Below, piece after piece: positions 31,593 through 40,405 of a DNA stretch of 64,000 nt. Within the stretch, counting starts at the first letter, position 1; each line of letters starts with the position of its first letter. Under the pieces are notes generated by a model that worked only from the letters and a program-made list of their open reading frames with translations, had not been told where the DNA came from and did no database searches. Source of the stretch: UBA4744 sp963717135 (GTDB taxonomy: Bacteria; Actinomycetota; Acidimicrobiia; Spongiisociales; UBA4744). The DNA lies in NCBI GenBank assembly GCA_963717135.1, contig CAVQVN010000009.1, forward strand, positions 1,116,001 through 1,180,000, written 5' to 3'. Both the position numbers and the translations under genes were made by a program.

Positions 31593-32651
31593 TCAACTCA
31601 AGGGACCGTCGGCATCGGCCGCGTCCGGGAACATGACCACCTTGCCGCAGTCCCCGGTCGCCATCAGCTCGAAGGCCTTTTCATAATCGTCGAGAGCGAA
31701 CCGATGAGTCACCAGGGGCGCCAGATCGATGGCGCCCGAGCGGAGTAAGCCCCGCATCTTGTACCACGTGTCCCACAGCTTGCGACCGACGATCCCGTGG
31801 ACGCTGGCCCCCTTGAAGATGATGTGATCGTCGAGATTGAAACTGAGATCTGCCGAGGTCAGACCGAGCAAGGCAGCCTCCCCCCCGGCTTTGAGAGCGC
31901 GAAAACCTTCATCGATGGCGCTGGGAGCCCCCGACATCTCCAGCAGGACATCGACCCCTTCTGATTCGGTGGCATCCATCACCGTCGAGAAGACATCCTG
32001 TTTGAGCGGGTTGATGGTCAAGTCGGCACCCATCGTCCATGCCATGCTCAGCCGGTAATCACTGACATCCGTTGCGTACACGGACCGGGCCCCCAGTGCC
32101 TTGGCCGCCGCGATTGCCATGACTCCGACGGGCCCGCAACCGGTGACCAGCACCTTTCGACCGGCGACTAACGGTACGGAAGCCGTGTGCACCGCGTTCC
32201 CGAAGTTCTCCTGGAGGGAGGCAATCGAATACGGCATGTCGGGGGGATCGACCCAGGCATTGATGGCGGGCACGACCACGTAGTCCGCATAGGCACCGTC
32301 CCGGTGAACCCCCAGGATCTGGGTGTTTTCGCAGAGGTGTCCTTTGCCGGTTCGACAGAAGCTGCACCGGTTGCAGACAACGTGTGACTCCACCGACACC
32401 AGCTGGCCGATCTCCGGTCCATCGACGTTGGCTCCCTTGTCGACCACGACACCGCACAGCTCGTGGCCGACGATCAAGGGCAGACTCACGTGATCGCGGG
32501 CCCATGGATTCCATTCGTAGATGTGGAGATCGGTCCCACAGATAGAGGTGGCCTTGACCTGAATCAGAACATCGTCCTCGCCGACGGCCGGCACCGCCAC
32601 CTCGACCATCTCGAATCCCGGAACGGGTGCCTTTTTGACGACGGCTCGCAT
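31593..32651 (-). CDS. tdh: L-threonine 3-dehydrogenase
   Basis: 352 residues, zinc medium-chain dehydrogenase. Landmarks: SICGTDLHIYEWNPWA (catalytic zinc Cys), GHELCGVV, structural zinc cysteines in CNRCSFCRTGKGHLC, and the Rossmann VTGCGPVGVMA. The NPWA sequence and overall length are those of Tdh. It oxidises L-threonine to 2-amino-3-oxobutyrate, the substrate of the downstream kbl product. Confidence 0.93.
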   Translation of the reverse strand: MRAVVKKAPVPGFEMVEVAVPAVGEDDVLIQVKATSICGTDLHIYEWNPWARDHVSLPLIVGHELCGVVVDKGANVDGPEIGQLVSVESHVVCNRCSFCRTGKGHLCENTQILGVHRDGAYADYVVVPAINAWVDPPDMPYSIASLQENFGNAVHTASVPLVAGRKVLVTGCGPVGVMAIAAAKALGARSVYATDVSDYRLSMAWTMGADLTINPLKQDVFSTVMDATESEGVDVLLEMSGAPSAIDEGFRALKAGGEAALLGLTSADLSFNLDDHIIFKGASVHGIVGRKLWDTWYKMRGLLRSGAIDLAPLVTHRFALDDYEKAFELMATGDCGKVVMFPDAADADGPLS

Positions 32652-32703
32652 GGGGGTTCAGGCTAGCGATACGTCGCTGTGTTGTGGTCCGTAAACTTCG
32701 TCC

Positions 32704-33735
32704 ATGCGGCGGGTGCTGGTCATCGGGGGAACCAGGTTCATCGGGCTCCACACGGTCGGAGCGCTGCTGACGGCCGGATGCGAAGTGGCCCTGTTCCATC
32801 GGGGCGATACCGAGCCGGACGATCTACCGCACTGTCGGCATCTTCACGGCGACCGCCGTGAGTTGCTATCCCATGTTCCCGCCTTCGAGCGATTCGGACC
32901 GGACGTGGTCCTGGATATGGTTCCTATCGCCCGGGCCGATGCCGTGGACGCCGTGCTGGCGTTCAACGGCGTCGCCGGTCGAGTCGTGGCCATCTCCAGT
33001 CAGGACGTCTATCTCGCCTACGACGTCCTGCGTAGTCGAGAGGAAAGACCCCCGGTCCCGCAACCAATGACGGAGGACGCCCCTCTGCGTGAACGGCTGT
33101 ATCCGTACCGGGATCTCTTCCCCTCCGACAGCCGGATGTATGACTACGACAAGATCCCCGTCGAGCAGACCTACCTGGCCGACCCAGAGCTACCGGGAAC
33201 CATCCTGCGGCTCCCGGCCGTGTACGGGCCCCACGACTACCAGCACCGTCCCTTCCCCTACCTGAAGCGGATGGTCGATGGGCGGCGGTGGATCATCCTC
33301 GATGAGCGGGGGGCCGGGTGGCGGTGGAGCCGGACCTTTGTCGACAACGCCGCCCAAGCCATCACTTTGACCGTTCTCGACGATCGGGCCTCCGGCCGGA
33401 TCTACAACGTCGCCGAGCCGGAGGCGCTGACCGAAGAAGAATGGGTTCGAGCCATCGCCACCGGGTACGGATGGTCGGGAGAGATCGTTGCTCTGCCCAC
33501 CGATCAGCTACCCGCACATCTCCGTGATGAAGAACTTGACTTCGCACAGGACCTGGTGTCCGACACTACGAGAATTCGCCGGGAGTTGGATTACCGGGAA
33601 TCGGTCGAGCCGGCCGAGGCGATGGAACGAACGATCGAATGGGAGCTGGCCAACCTGCCGGAGGAACTGGCGGGCCACCGCCTGGATTACGAGGCTGAGG
33701 ACGAGGCACTCCCCGATCTGACTTTGGACATCTAG
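32704..33735 (+). CDS. NAD-dependent epimerase/dehydratase (extended SDR)
   Basis: 343 residues. Rossmann motif VIGGTRFIGLHT (about 6-17), the catalytic Ser in AISSQDVYLAY and the YxxxK in MYDYDKIPVEQ, then RLPAVYGPHD. It is an atypical extended SDR of the sugar-nucleotide or isoflavone-reductase side. Substrate cannot be assigned. Divergent from tdh. Confidence 0.82.
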   Translation: MRRVLVIGGTRFIGLHTVGALLTAGCEVALFHRGDTEPDDLPHCRHLHGDRRELLSHVPAFERFGPDVVLDMVPIARADAVDAVLAFNGVAGRVVAISSQDVYLAYDVLRSREERPPVPQPMTEDAPLRERLYPYRDLFPSDSRMYDYDKIPVEQTYLADPELPGTILRLPAVYGPHDYQHRPFPYLKRMVDGRRWIILDERGAGWRWSRTFVDNAAQAITLTVLDDRASGRIYNVAEPEALTEEEWVRAIATGYGWSGEIVALPTDQLPAHLRDEELDFAQDLVSDTTRIRRELDYRESVEPAEAMERTIEWELANLPEELAGHRLDYEAEDEALPDLTLDI

Positions 33736-33741
33736 CGGTCT

Positions 33742-33774
33742 GTCGTTGAACTGGTGCGCAGCTATTCCTGCGAC
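33742..33774. repeat. Possible divergent member of the intergenic hairpin family
   Basis: GTCGTTGAACTGGTGCG followed by a loop and CCTGCGAC lies between convergent genes. The left part matches the 55843 element (GCGTTAATCTGGTGCG) in most positions, and GTCG/CGAC close the structure. Assignment to the family is tentative. Confidence 0.3.
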
Positions 33775-33792
33775 GGGCCACCAGGGCCGGCT

Positions 33793-34530
33793 TCAGACGG
33801 CGAATACTCCGACAAACATGCTCAGGATCTCTCCCCCGGTCAGGACGGCCTCCTCGTATCGGGCCTCGAAACCGGCTTCGTTGATGGTTCGCAACCACTC
33901 ATCCCGGGAGAACAGGCCGCACAGGTGGCGGTCGTACAGCACCGAGGTCCCGGTGGGTTCCTCATGGAGCAAATAGGCAAAATCGGTCACGTAGGTCGTG
34001 CCGCCGGGGTCGGGATCGCGAGTCCACTCGAGGTAGCGCATCCCCCGGCCGTCTCCGTCATTGCCTCCATGACTCGTTCCCTTTTGGAAGGTCTCTCGCA
34101 CGTGATCGGGGACAAACAGGGCGGCTCCGCCCGGTTGACAGTGCTCGAAAGCGGTCCGCACCGCGGACCGTAGTTCTTCGAGGGTCGTCAGGTAGACGAC
34201 CGCGTCGTGCACAAACACCGCGTCGAATTTCGTCCCGAGTCGAAGGGTCCGCATGTCTCCTAGATGGTGCTCACATTCCGGGTTGAGACGGCGGCTGACC
34301 TTCAGCATCCCCGGAGACCGGTCGACCAGCGTCATCTTGAAATGGGCTTTCAGGTGGGAGGCGTTGTTGCCTCCGCCACTCCCCAACTCGAGAACCGTCG
34401 AGACCGGGAACTGCGCTGCTCTTTCCAACACCTCCCGGAAGACCTCCGCCTCCTCGGCGTAGTCCTCCGGCGCCGAGAGCAACGGCCACCACTTGGCCAA
34501 ATCCGTATACAGTCGTGGAAGGTCGCTCAT
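33793..34530 (-). CDS. SAM-dependent class I methyltransferase
   Basis: 245 residues. Motif I VLELGSGGGNNASHL (about 46-60), then LVDRSPGML (acidic residue for the ribose), GDMRTLRLG, FDAVFVHDAVVYL (motif IV region) and PGGAALFVPD. Substrate unknown. It is convergent with the epimerase gene and divergent from nrdJ. Confidence 0.85.
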   Translation of the reverse strand: MSDLPRLYTDLAKWWPLLSAPEDYAEEAEVFREVLERAAQFPVSTVLELGSGGGNNASHLKAHFKMTLVDRSPGMLKVSRRLNPECEHHLGDMRTLRLGTKFDAVFVHDAVVYLTTLEELRSAVRTAFEHCQPGGAALFVPDHVRETFQKGTSHGGNDGDGRGMRYLEWTRDPDPGGTTYVTDFAYLLHEEPTGTSVLYDRHLCGLFSRDEWLRTINEAGFEARYEEAVLTGGEILSMFVGVFAV

Positions 34531-34551
34531 GGTCTCAGGCTACGCCTTCGA

Positions 34552-34607
34552 CAGCTATCAGCTATCAGCTATCAGCTATCAGTGCCGACAACGGACAGCG
34601 GACAAGG
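34552..34607. repeat. Tandem heptanucleotide repeat cluster
   Basis: Four perfect CAGCTAT units (34552-34579) continue in phase as CAGTGCC, GACAACG, GACAGCG and GACAAGG, eight heptamers in all, just upstream of the methyltransferase start. The terminal GACAACG-type units recall those ending the 791 cluster. Confidence 0.88.
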
Positions 34608-34633
34608 TTCTTTGGTTTTCGCGGTTCGGGTTG

Positions 34634-34656
34634 GACGCCTAGAGTGGAAAGGCGTC
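34634..34656. other. Hairpin-forming repeat upstream of nrdJ
   Basis: GACGCC (34634-34639) and GGCGTC (34651-34656) form a perfect 6-bp stem with an 11-nt loop. It lies in the divergent methyltransferase/nrdJ spacer. Role unknown. Confidence 0.3.
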
Positions 34657-34678
34657 GACTTCCCCCACTTCCCGCACG

Positions 34679-34699
34679 TTTCGCGAGGAATTCGCGAAA
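34679..34699. promoter_or_regulatory. Palindrome TTTCGCGA-N5-TCGCGAAA
   Basis: Perfect 8-bp arms (34679-34686 and 34692-34699) in the methyltransferase/nrdJ intergenic region. Shape and position suggest an operator for an unidentified dimeric regulator. Confidence 0.4.
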
Positions 34700-34758
34700 A
34701 ATGGTCACCGAATACCATTGACGTAATTACGTTCGAGTGATTATGGTGTCCGGGCTAC

Positions 34759-34806
34759 ACACCAGATGTCGTGGGAAGCTTCCCCCTCGACCACAACATC
34801 TAGTGG
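34759..34806 (+). promoter_or_regulatory. Paired NrdR-like boxes upstream of nrdJ
   Basis: ACACCAGATGTCGTGG (34759-34774) and CCACAACATCTAGTGG (34791-34806) match the NrdR consensus ACACWATATATWGTGT at 11 and 12 of 16 positions. They are spaced 32 bp apart, three helical turns, the arrangement known for NrdR repression of ribonucleotide reductase genes. They also argue that the coding start is the later ATG 34874. Confidence 0.65.
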
Positions 34807-34873
34807 TATCGATGACAGTTTCTGGCAGGCACCGGGCTGGGTGGAGTGTGCCCGGATTGTGGAGGGAAAACAC

Positions 34874-37800
34874 ATGTTCGAGACAGGGACCAAGGGTCTG
34901 ACTATCGGCCGACGCTTCACCAGGGCTGGCGAGGACCCCTATATGTCGATCGAGTGGACTCGACGCGACTCGAAAATCGCCAACCCCGACGGATCGGTGG
35001 TGTTCGAGATGCAGGACGCTGAGATCCCGGCGGCCTGGTCACAGGTGGCGACCGACATCATGGTTTCCAAGTATTTCCGAAAGGCCGGAATCCCCCAATA
35101 CGACGATGAGGGCAAGCAGCTCTTCGATGAAGACGGCGAGCCCCTCCTGGGCCCGGAGCGCTCGGCCCGTCAGGTCTTCGATCGGCTGACCGGGACGTGG
35201 CGCTGGTGGGGCGAACAGAACGGTTATTTCGCATCTGCGGACGATGCCCAGGCTTTCGAGGACGAACTGAAGTACATGCTGGCCAATCAAATGGCCGCTC
35301 CCAACAGCCCGCAATGGTTCAACACCGGGCTCAACTATGCCTACGGCCTCACCGGCCCTCCCCAGGGGTTCTGGTTCGTCGACCCGGAAACGGAAGAGGT
35401 GATCCCGGGACCCGACTCTTACAGCCGCCCTGCCCCCCATGCTTGTTTCATCCAGGCGGTTGGCGATGACCTCGTCAACGAAGGCGGCATCATGGATCTC
35501 TGGACCAAAGAAGCTCGGCTCTTCAAGTTCGGATCGGGAACCGGGACCAATTTTTCGACCATACGCGCCGAAGGCGAGCCTCTGTCCGGTGGAGGAAAAT
35601 CCTCCGGAGTCATGTCGTTCTTGAAGATCGGTGACCGGGCCGCCGGCGCCATCAAGTCGGGCGGCACGACCCGGCGGGCCGCCAAGATGGTCATCCTCGA
35701 CGTCGACCATCCGGACATCGAGACTTTCATCAACTGGAAGAAAGCCGAAGAGGAGAAGGCCAAGATCCTCATCAGCAACGGATTCCCTGCCGACTTCAAC
35801 GGCGAGGCCTACCAGACCGTCTCCGGTCAGAACTCCAACAACTCGGTCCGGGTGACCCAACAGTTCCTTCAGAGAGTCATTGACAACGGTGACTGGGATC
35901 TGATCGAGCGCTCGACCGGTGCGGTGCGCCGCACCGTCAAAGCCCGGGACGTCTGGCGCCAGATTGCGGAAGCCGCCTGGGCGTGTGCCGATCCCGGCAT
36001 GCAGTTCGATTCGACCATCAATGAATGGCACACCTGTCCCGCCGGCGGGCGAATCCGAGCATCCAACCCGTGCTCCGAGTACATGTTCCTGGACGACACG
36101 GCCTGCAACCTGGCCAGCCTCAATCTGGTCAGCTTCTACGACGACGGGACGGGCTCTTTTGACGTGGAGGCGTACGAGCACTCCATTCGCATCTGGACCA
36201 TCGTTCTGGAGATCTCGGTGACGATGGCCCAGTTCCCCTCCAAGGAGATCGCCCGCGGTTCGTACGAGTATCGGACTCTCGGCCTCGGCTACGCCAACAT
36301 CGGGTCGCTGCTGATGCGCTCGGGGATTCCTTACGACTCCGATGAAGGGCGGGCCATTGCGGGAGCCCTCACCTCCATTCTCACCGGTCGCGCCTATGCC
36401 ACCTCGGCGGAAATGGCGGCCGCCATCGGCCCGTTTGCTCGTTTCTGGGAGAACCGGGAGCACATGCTGCGGGTCATCCGAAACCACCGGCGGGCCTCCT
36501 ACGACGCCCCCAGCGAGGAATACGAAGGGCTCAGCCACTACGTCATGACCATTGATCCCGACATGGCCCCCCGCCCTCTGGTGCAGGCCGCCCGCCATGC
36601 CTGGGATGTCGCCCTGGAAGCCGGAGAAGCTCACGGGTATCGCAACGCCCAGGCGACGGTGCTCGCCCCGACCGGGACCATCGGATTGCTGATGGACTGC
36701 GACACGACCGGAGTGGAGCCCGATTTCGCTCTGGTGAAATTCAAGAAACTGGCCGGCGGCGGTTATTTCAAGATCGCCAACCAGTCCATCGCTCCGGCCT
36801 TGCGACGGCTCGGGTACTCAGAAGACCAGATTGAGCGAATCGTCCGATACGTCATCGGGAGTATGACTCTGGAGGGTGCCCCGCACATCAACCGGGAGAG
36901 CCTGTCCGCCCGGGGTTTGTCCGACCCGGTGATCGACAAGATCGAAGCCACCCTCCCGAGCGTGTTCGACCTTCGCCATGCCTTCAACGCCTTTGTCCTC
37001 GGCGAAGAGGCACTCCAGGAAATCGGCATCACGGCCGACCGGTACCTGGCGCCCGGTTTCGACCTACTGGCATCGCTGGGGTTCTCTCGCAGTCAGGTCG
37101 TGGAAGCCAACGATGCTATCTGTGGATACCAGACGATTGAGGGTGCCCCCGAGCTGAACGACGAACACCTGCCGGTGTTCGATACCGCCAACAAGAACGG
37201 CCGGAACGGGAGACGGTTCATCTACCACACCGGGCACATCAAGATGATGGCGGCCGCCCAGCCGTTTATCTCCGGGGCGATCTCGAAAACGATCAACATG
37301 CCCCACGAGGTGACGCCGGAAGACATCGAGGGTGCCTACATGCTCTCGGCCGACCTGGGGCTCAAAGCCATGGCCCTCTACCGGGATGGCTCAAAGGCTT
37401 CCCAGCCTCTATCGGCGACGTCGGACGAAGGCGACGATCAGGAGGATGCCCAGGACATCAATGCCGCTCTGGCCGAGGAGAAGGCTTTCGCCTGGGGTCG
37501 TATCCCGGCCGGGGTTTCACCCACCGAGGCATACGCCCGGGGTATGCAGCCTCCCCGTTTCCTGTTGCCGGCCCGCCGCGGTGGGTTCACTCAGGAGGCT
37601 CGAATCGGTGGACACAAGGTGTTCTTGCGCACCGGTGAGTACGAGGACGGAACTCTTGGTGAGGTCTTCATCGATCTGGCCAAGGAGGGCGCCACGTTGC
37701 GCGGAATTCTGTCCTGCTTCGCGATCGCCGTGTCGAAGGGACTCCAGTACGGCGTGCCGCTCGAAGAGTTCGTCGACACATTCACCTTCCAAACCTTCGA

Positions 37801-38272
37801 GCCGCGCGGAATGGTTGAAGGTCACCCGAATATCAAGATGGCCAATTCGATCGTCGATTACGTGTTCCGGGCGCTGGGCGTCGAGTATCTCCAGCGTGAC
37901 GAGCTGGCCCAAGTGCCACCGATCCGGGACATGGAGTTGCCGGAACCGGCCAAAGGTCTGGCCATCGAAGCCGGGGTTCAGCTGGATCTGACCGACGCGG
38001 CCATGGAAGATGAGATCGACATCCAGGTGGCGGCCGCCAGTTTCGTTGATTCTGACCGAGTACCCACCGGGCCAAACGGCCATCGGGTAGCCCAAAGAGC
38101 CCCGGTGGCAGTGGCCATGTCGACGGCCGACGCCGGCACCGCTTCAGCGCAATCGGCTCTAGCCGCCATGATGGGCGACGCTCCGCTGTGTGAGACCTGC
38201 GGTCACATCACGATCCGGGCGGGCAGTTGCTACAAGTGCCTCAACTGTGGTGGCACCACCGGGTGTAGCTGA
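34874..38272 (+). CDS. nrdJ: Adenosylcobalamin-dependent (class II) ribonucleoside-diphosphate reductase
   Basis: 1132 residues from ATG 34874, preceded by GGAGGGAAAACAC; a longer frame opens at 34766 but would place the NrdR boxes in coding sequence. Landmarks: NSPQWFNTGL, HACFIQAVGDDL, FGSGTGTNFSTIRAEGEPLSGGG, NPCSEYMFLDDTACNLASLN (the active-site NxCxE), and the large C-terminal domain ending with zinc-type cysteines CETCGH and CYKCLNCGGTTGC. It makes deoxyribonucleotides without oxygen dependence, using B12. No B12 riboswitch is visible upstream; control is more likely through NrdR. Confidence 0.95.
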   Translation: MFETGTKGLTIGRRFTRAGEDPYMSIEWTRRDSKIANPDGSVVFEMQDAEIPAAWSQVATDIMVSKYFRKAGIPQYDDEGKQLFDEDGEPLLGPERSARQVFDRLTGTWRWWGEQNGYFASADDAQAFEDELKYMLANQMAAPNSPQWFNTGLNYAYGLTGPPQGFWFVDPETEEVIPGPDSYSRPAPHACFIQAVGDDLVNEGGIMDLWTKEARLFKFGSGTGTNFSTIRAEGEPLSGGGKSSGVMSFLKIGDRAAGAIKSGGTTRRAAKMVILDVDHPDIETFINWKKAEEEKAKILISNGFPADFNGEAYQTVSGQNSNNSVRVTQQFLQRVIDNGDWDLIERSTGAVRRTVKARDVWRQIAEAAWACADPGMQFDSTINEWHTCPAGGRIRASNPCSEYMFLDDTACNLASLNLVSFYDDGTGSFDVEAYEHSIRIWTIVLEISVTMAQFPSKEIARGSYEYRTLGLGYANIGSLLMRSGIPYDSDEGRAIAGALTSILTGRAYATSAEMAAAIGPFARFWENREHMLRVIRNHRRASYDAPSEEYEGLSHYVMTIDPDMAPRPLVQAARHAWDVALEAGEAHGYRNAQATVLAPTGTIGLLMDCDTTGVEPDFALVKFKKLAGGGYFKIANQSIAPALRRLGYSEDQIERIVRYVIGSMTLEGAPHINRESLSARGLSDPVIDKIEATLPSVFDLRHAFNAFVLGEEALQEIGITADRYLAPGFDLLASLGFSRSQVVEANDAICGYQTIEGAPELNDEHLPVFDTANKNGRNGRRFIYHTGHIKMMAAAQPFISGAISKTINMPHEVTPEDIEGAYMLSADLGLKAMALYRDGSKASQPLSATSDEGDDQEDAQDINAALAEEKAFAWGRIPAGVSPTEAYARGMQPPRFLLPARRGGFTQEARIGGHKVFLRTGEYEDGTLGEVFIDLAKEGATLRGILSCFAIAVSKGLQYGVPLEEFVDTFTFQTFEPRGMVEGHPNIKMANSIVDYVFRALGVEYLQRDELAQVPPIRDMELPEPAKGLAIEAGVQLDLTDAAMEDEIDIQVAAASFVDSDRVPTGPNGHRVAQRAPVAVAMSTADAGTASAQSALAAMMGDAPLCETCGHITIRAGSCYKCLNCGGTTGCS

Positions 38273-38304
38273 GCTACAGGACAATCCGGTCGAGTCTCGA
38301 GAGG

Positions 38305-38323
38305 AGGGCCTTCGGGCCCTTTT
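38305..38323 (+). terminator. Rho-independent terminator of nrdJ
   Basis: AGGGCC-TTCG-GGCCCT (38305-38320) is a 6-bp stem with a UUCG tetraloop followed by TTTTC, 33 bp after the nrdJ stop. It also borders the stop of the convergent lipoprotein gene. Confidence 0.85.
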
Positions 38324-38324
38324 C

Positions 38325-38678
38325 TCATGCTCGCCCGATGGGACAAAACGAAGTGGTAGCGGCTCCGGCAGCCGTTGCCCACATTTCTCTGAGAAATGGA
38401 TCGGACTCGGAACCGGCCCGTTCGTTGACGAATTCGGTCAACTCTTCGGGGCTTTTGATTCCGGCCGTGCACACTTCCCGGGCAAAATCCATCCATTCTT
38501 CGCTGGTTGCGGTGTAGCCGGCCAAGGTAGCCGCCTGTCGGGTCACGGTCAGGAAGGTGTTCTTGATGATTTGAGGGGCATCATCGACCCCCAACGTGGT
38601 CGGAGTAACCGACCCGGATCCGCAGGCATTGGCAGCCAGGGTGGTGACCAATAGCAAGGCGGCATAGCGGTTCTTCAT
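38325..38678 (-). CDS. Small secreted lipoprotein (DUF732-like)
   Basis: 117 residues from the ATG at 38678. Signal peptide with lipobox-like ANAC (Cys19), a short Ser/Thr segment, then a compact helical domain with three cysteines and the pattern FAREVCTAGIKS, as in DUF732-like actinobacterial exported proteins. No enzymatic motif. Convergent with nrdJ. Confidence 0.7.
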   Translation of the reverse strand: MKNRYAALLLVTTLAANACGSGSVTPTTLGVDDAPQIIKNTFLTVTRQAATLAGYTATSEEWMDFAREVCTAGIKSPEELTEFVNERAGSESDPFLREMWATAAGAATTSFCPIGRA

Positions 38679-38734
38679 GGGGCATTCATCGGCTGATTGA
38701 TGCCGCCGGTTGAGGGAAGTCGAACGGAGGACCT

Positions 38735-39580
38735 CTATCCGAACCCACGATCGTCTTGTTTGAGGGCGGTGTCGATCGACAGGGCGGAAGCGATCACCAG
38801 CGACAGCAGCGGTTGGGCAAGACGCCGATGGATCTGGACGACATAGTTGTCGGCGGTCGTGAACATCGTCTTGGCCAGACCCTCCCAGGTCTTGGTGATC
38901 CTGGCGACCTCGGTGCCGGTGGCATCTTCGATCCGGAAATTCCACGCTCGCCAGTTTTCGGCCTTGATCTCCCCCAGTTGCTGTCCCCCCGATTCGAGGC
39001 CGAAGTTGATCTTGCCGATCATGTTTCGTTGCACGATTCGACCCACTTCGTGGCCGTTGGGGTCTTCGACGACCACCGTGGATTTGAAGATCTTGGCGGG
39101 CCTGGTCAACCGCAGCACGACCGCTCCCGACCGATCGGTGATCTCCAGACGATGGGTGAGGAACTGGTCGACCGAGCTGACCAGGCGCAACGCCTTCTTG
39201 AGGGCCGACTGGCCGACCTGGCCGACCGCCCCGATCTGGTTGCCGTCCCGATCGAACACACCGTATTGATTGGCCAGCTCGATGAGCTTGGCCTTCTGAT
39301 TGACTACCAGCACCGGCTCGGAGAACAGAGTGCCGCCTCCGCTCGAAGTGCCGGTTAGGCCGGCCCCATCCCACCCTTCGCCGGTGACCTGAGCGCGGAT
39401 CTTGCCGGCATCATCGGCCTCATCCACAACCAGGGCCGAGTCGATCTTGTCCAAAGCATCGAGAGGATCTGTTCCCTGCCGGCCGTCATCGCCGACGTGC
39501 TCGGTCCAGGCGGCCCCGTCCCAATAGCGCACCTGATGGCGACGGTATGGATCCGCGTACCAGCCCGCTTCGGTGTTCAC
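38735..39580 (-). CDS. DUF2510 plus phospholipid scramblase-like (LURP-one-related) protein
   Basis: 281 residues from GTG 39580, overlapping the upstream lipoprotein stop. Residues 4-22 are a DUF2510 unit (AGWYADPYRRHQVRYWDGAAW). The rest is a scramblase/LURP-one beta-barrel fold with LELANQYGVFDRDGNQIGAV, LEITDRSGAVVLRLTRP, EDPNGHEVGRIVQRN and a hydrophobic C-terminal helix. Such proteins bind membranes; biochemical activity is uncertain in bacteria. Confidence 0.82.
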   Translation of the reverse strand: MNTEAGWYADPYRRHQVRYWDGAAWTEHVGDDGRQGTDPLDALDKIDSALVVDEADDAGKIRAQVTGEGWDGAGLTGTSSGGGTLFSEPVLVVNQKAKLIELANQYGVFDRDGNQIGAVGQVGQSALKKALRLVSSVDQFLTHRLEITDRSGAVVLRLTRPAKIFKSTVVVEDPNGHEVGRIVQRNMIGKINFGLESGGQQLGEIKAENWRAWNFRIEDATGTEVARITKTWEGLAKTMFTTADNYVVQIHRRLAQPLLSLVIASALSIDTALKQDDRGFG

Positions 39581-40338
39581 GGGCAGAGTCCATCCGTGGC
39601 GGGTCCCCGCCCGCACAGGTGGGTGCTCTCGACCGTCTTGAGGGTGAAACTCTCCCCGCTGTCGTCCGGAGTGCCGAACACCGTCAACCGGACCCCGAAG
39701 AGAGAATCGTCACCGAGCCCGATGACGTCGTAGGTCACCTCACCCAAATCCCTCACGGTGGGGGACTTGGCCAACCTGATCCTCGAAGCGGGTTCGTCGG
39801 AGGCCTGCGACTCCGCCACCATGAGTCCGAGATCAAGCATTGTCTCGGCTCGGGGTGTTTCACCCAGCAATTCGATCACTGCCGAGGTGACGTCGTTGGT
39901 GTCCCCAATCCAGGCAAGATATGCGCTGCTCGCCCACCCGGTCACGTCGTCGAAGGTGACTTCGTACCAGATCGAATCCGGCAATTGCCGCTCCTGACCG
40001 GTGGCGACCACATCATCGGTGAGTGGGGGAATCCGAATCACGACCGGCTGATCGGTTCCGGGTGCCTCACGCACGTTGAGTTCGCTATCGAAGGAGACCC
40101 CCACCACCGCCAGGATGTCGCCGGCTTCGGGGAAGAGGTCGATCGGATCGCCGGGAAGAGTGGTAGTCGTGGTGGTCGTCGGAGCCGTGGTCGTGGTGGT
40201 ACTGGTGGTCGTCGAGGAAGTCGTGGTGATCACGGTCTCATCGCCCGCACAGGCGACCAGGGCAGCACACGAAGCCAGGATCACCAGACCCCGCCGAAGC
40301 ATCAAGCGTTGGAAAGAACGGCTACCAGTCGAGTCCAT
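39577..40338 (-). CDS. Lipoprotein with Thr-rich linker and SH3-like domain
   Basis: 253 residues from the ATG at 40338 (GGGAGG about 10 bp upstream; ATG 40302 possible). Signal and lipobox LVAC are followed by a tract of about 25 Thr/Ser residues (TTTSSTTTSTTTTTAPTTT), then a bacterial SH3-like domain (SELNVREAPGTDQPV, TGWASSAYLAWIG) and a C-terminal domain of about 110 residues. Probably cell-wall associated. The stop overlaps the scramblase-like gene start. Confidence 0.78.
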   Translation of the reverse strand: MDSTGSRSFQRLMLRRGLVILASCAALVACAGDETVITTTSSTTTSTTTTTAPTTTTTTTLPGDPIDLFPEAGDILAVVGVSFDSELNVREAPGTDQPVVIRIPPLTDDVVATGQERQLPDSIWYEVTFDDVTGWASSAYLAWIGDTNDVTSAVIELLGETPRAETMLDLGLMVAESQASDEPASRIRLAKSPTVRDLGEVTYDVIGLGDDSLFGVRLTVFGTPDDSGESFTLKTVESTHLCGRGPATDGLCP

Positions 40339-40405
40339 CGTTCACGACCCTCCCGTCGGCTGCCTCCCATACTCGCAGACCATGCCGGGGTTCGGGTGAA
40401 ATGGC

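Noticed and set aside
34531..34873. Cobalamin riboswitch upstream of nrdJ
   Set aside because: No B12-box-like sequence or the expected multi-stem fold was seen.
35039..36634. 531-codon open frame opposite nrdJ
   Set aside because: Antisense to an unmistakable ribonucleotide reductase; no domain character.
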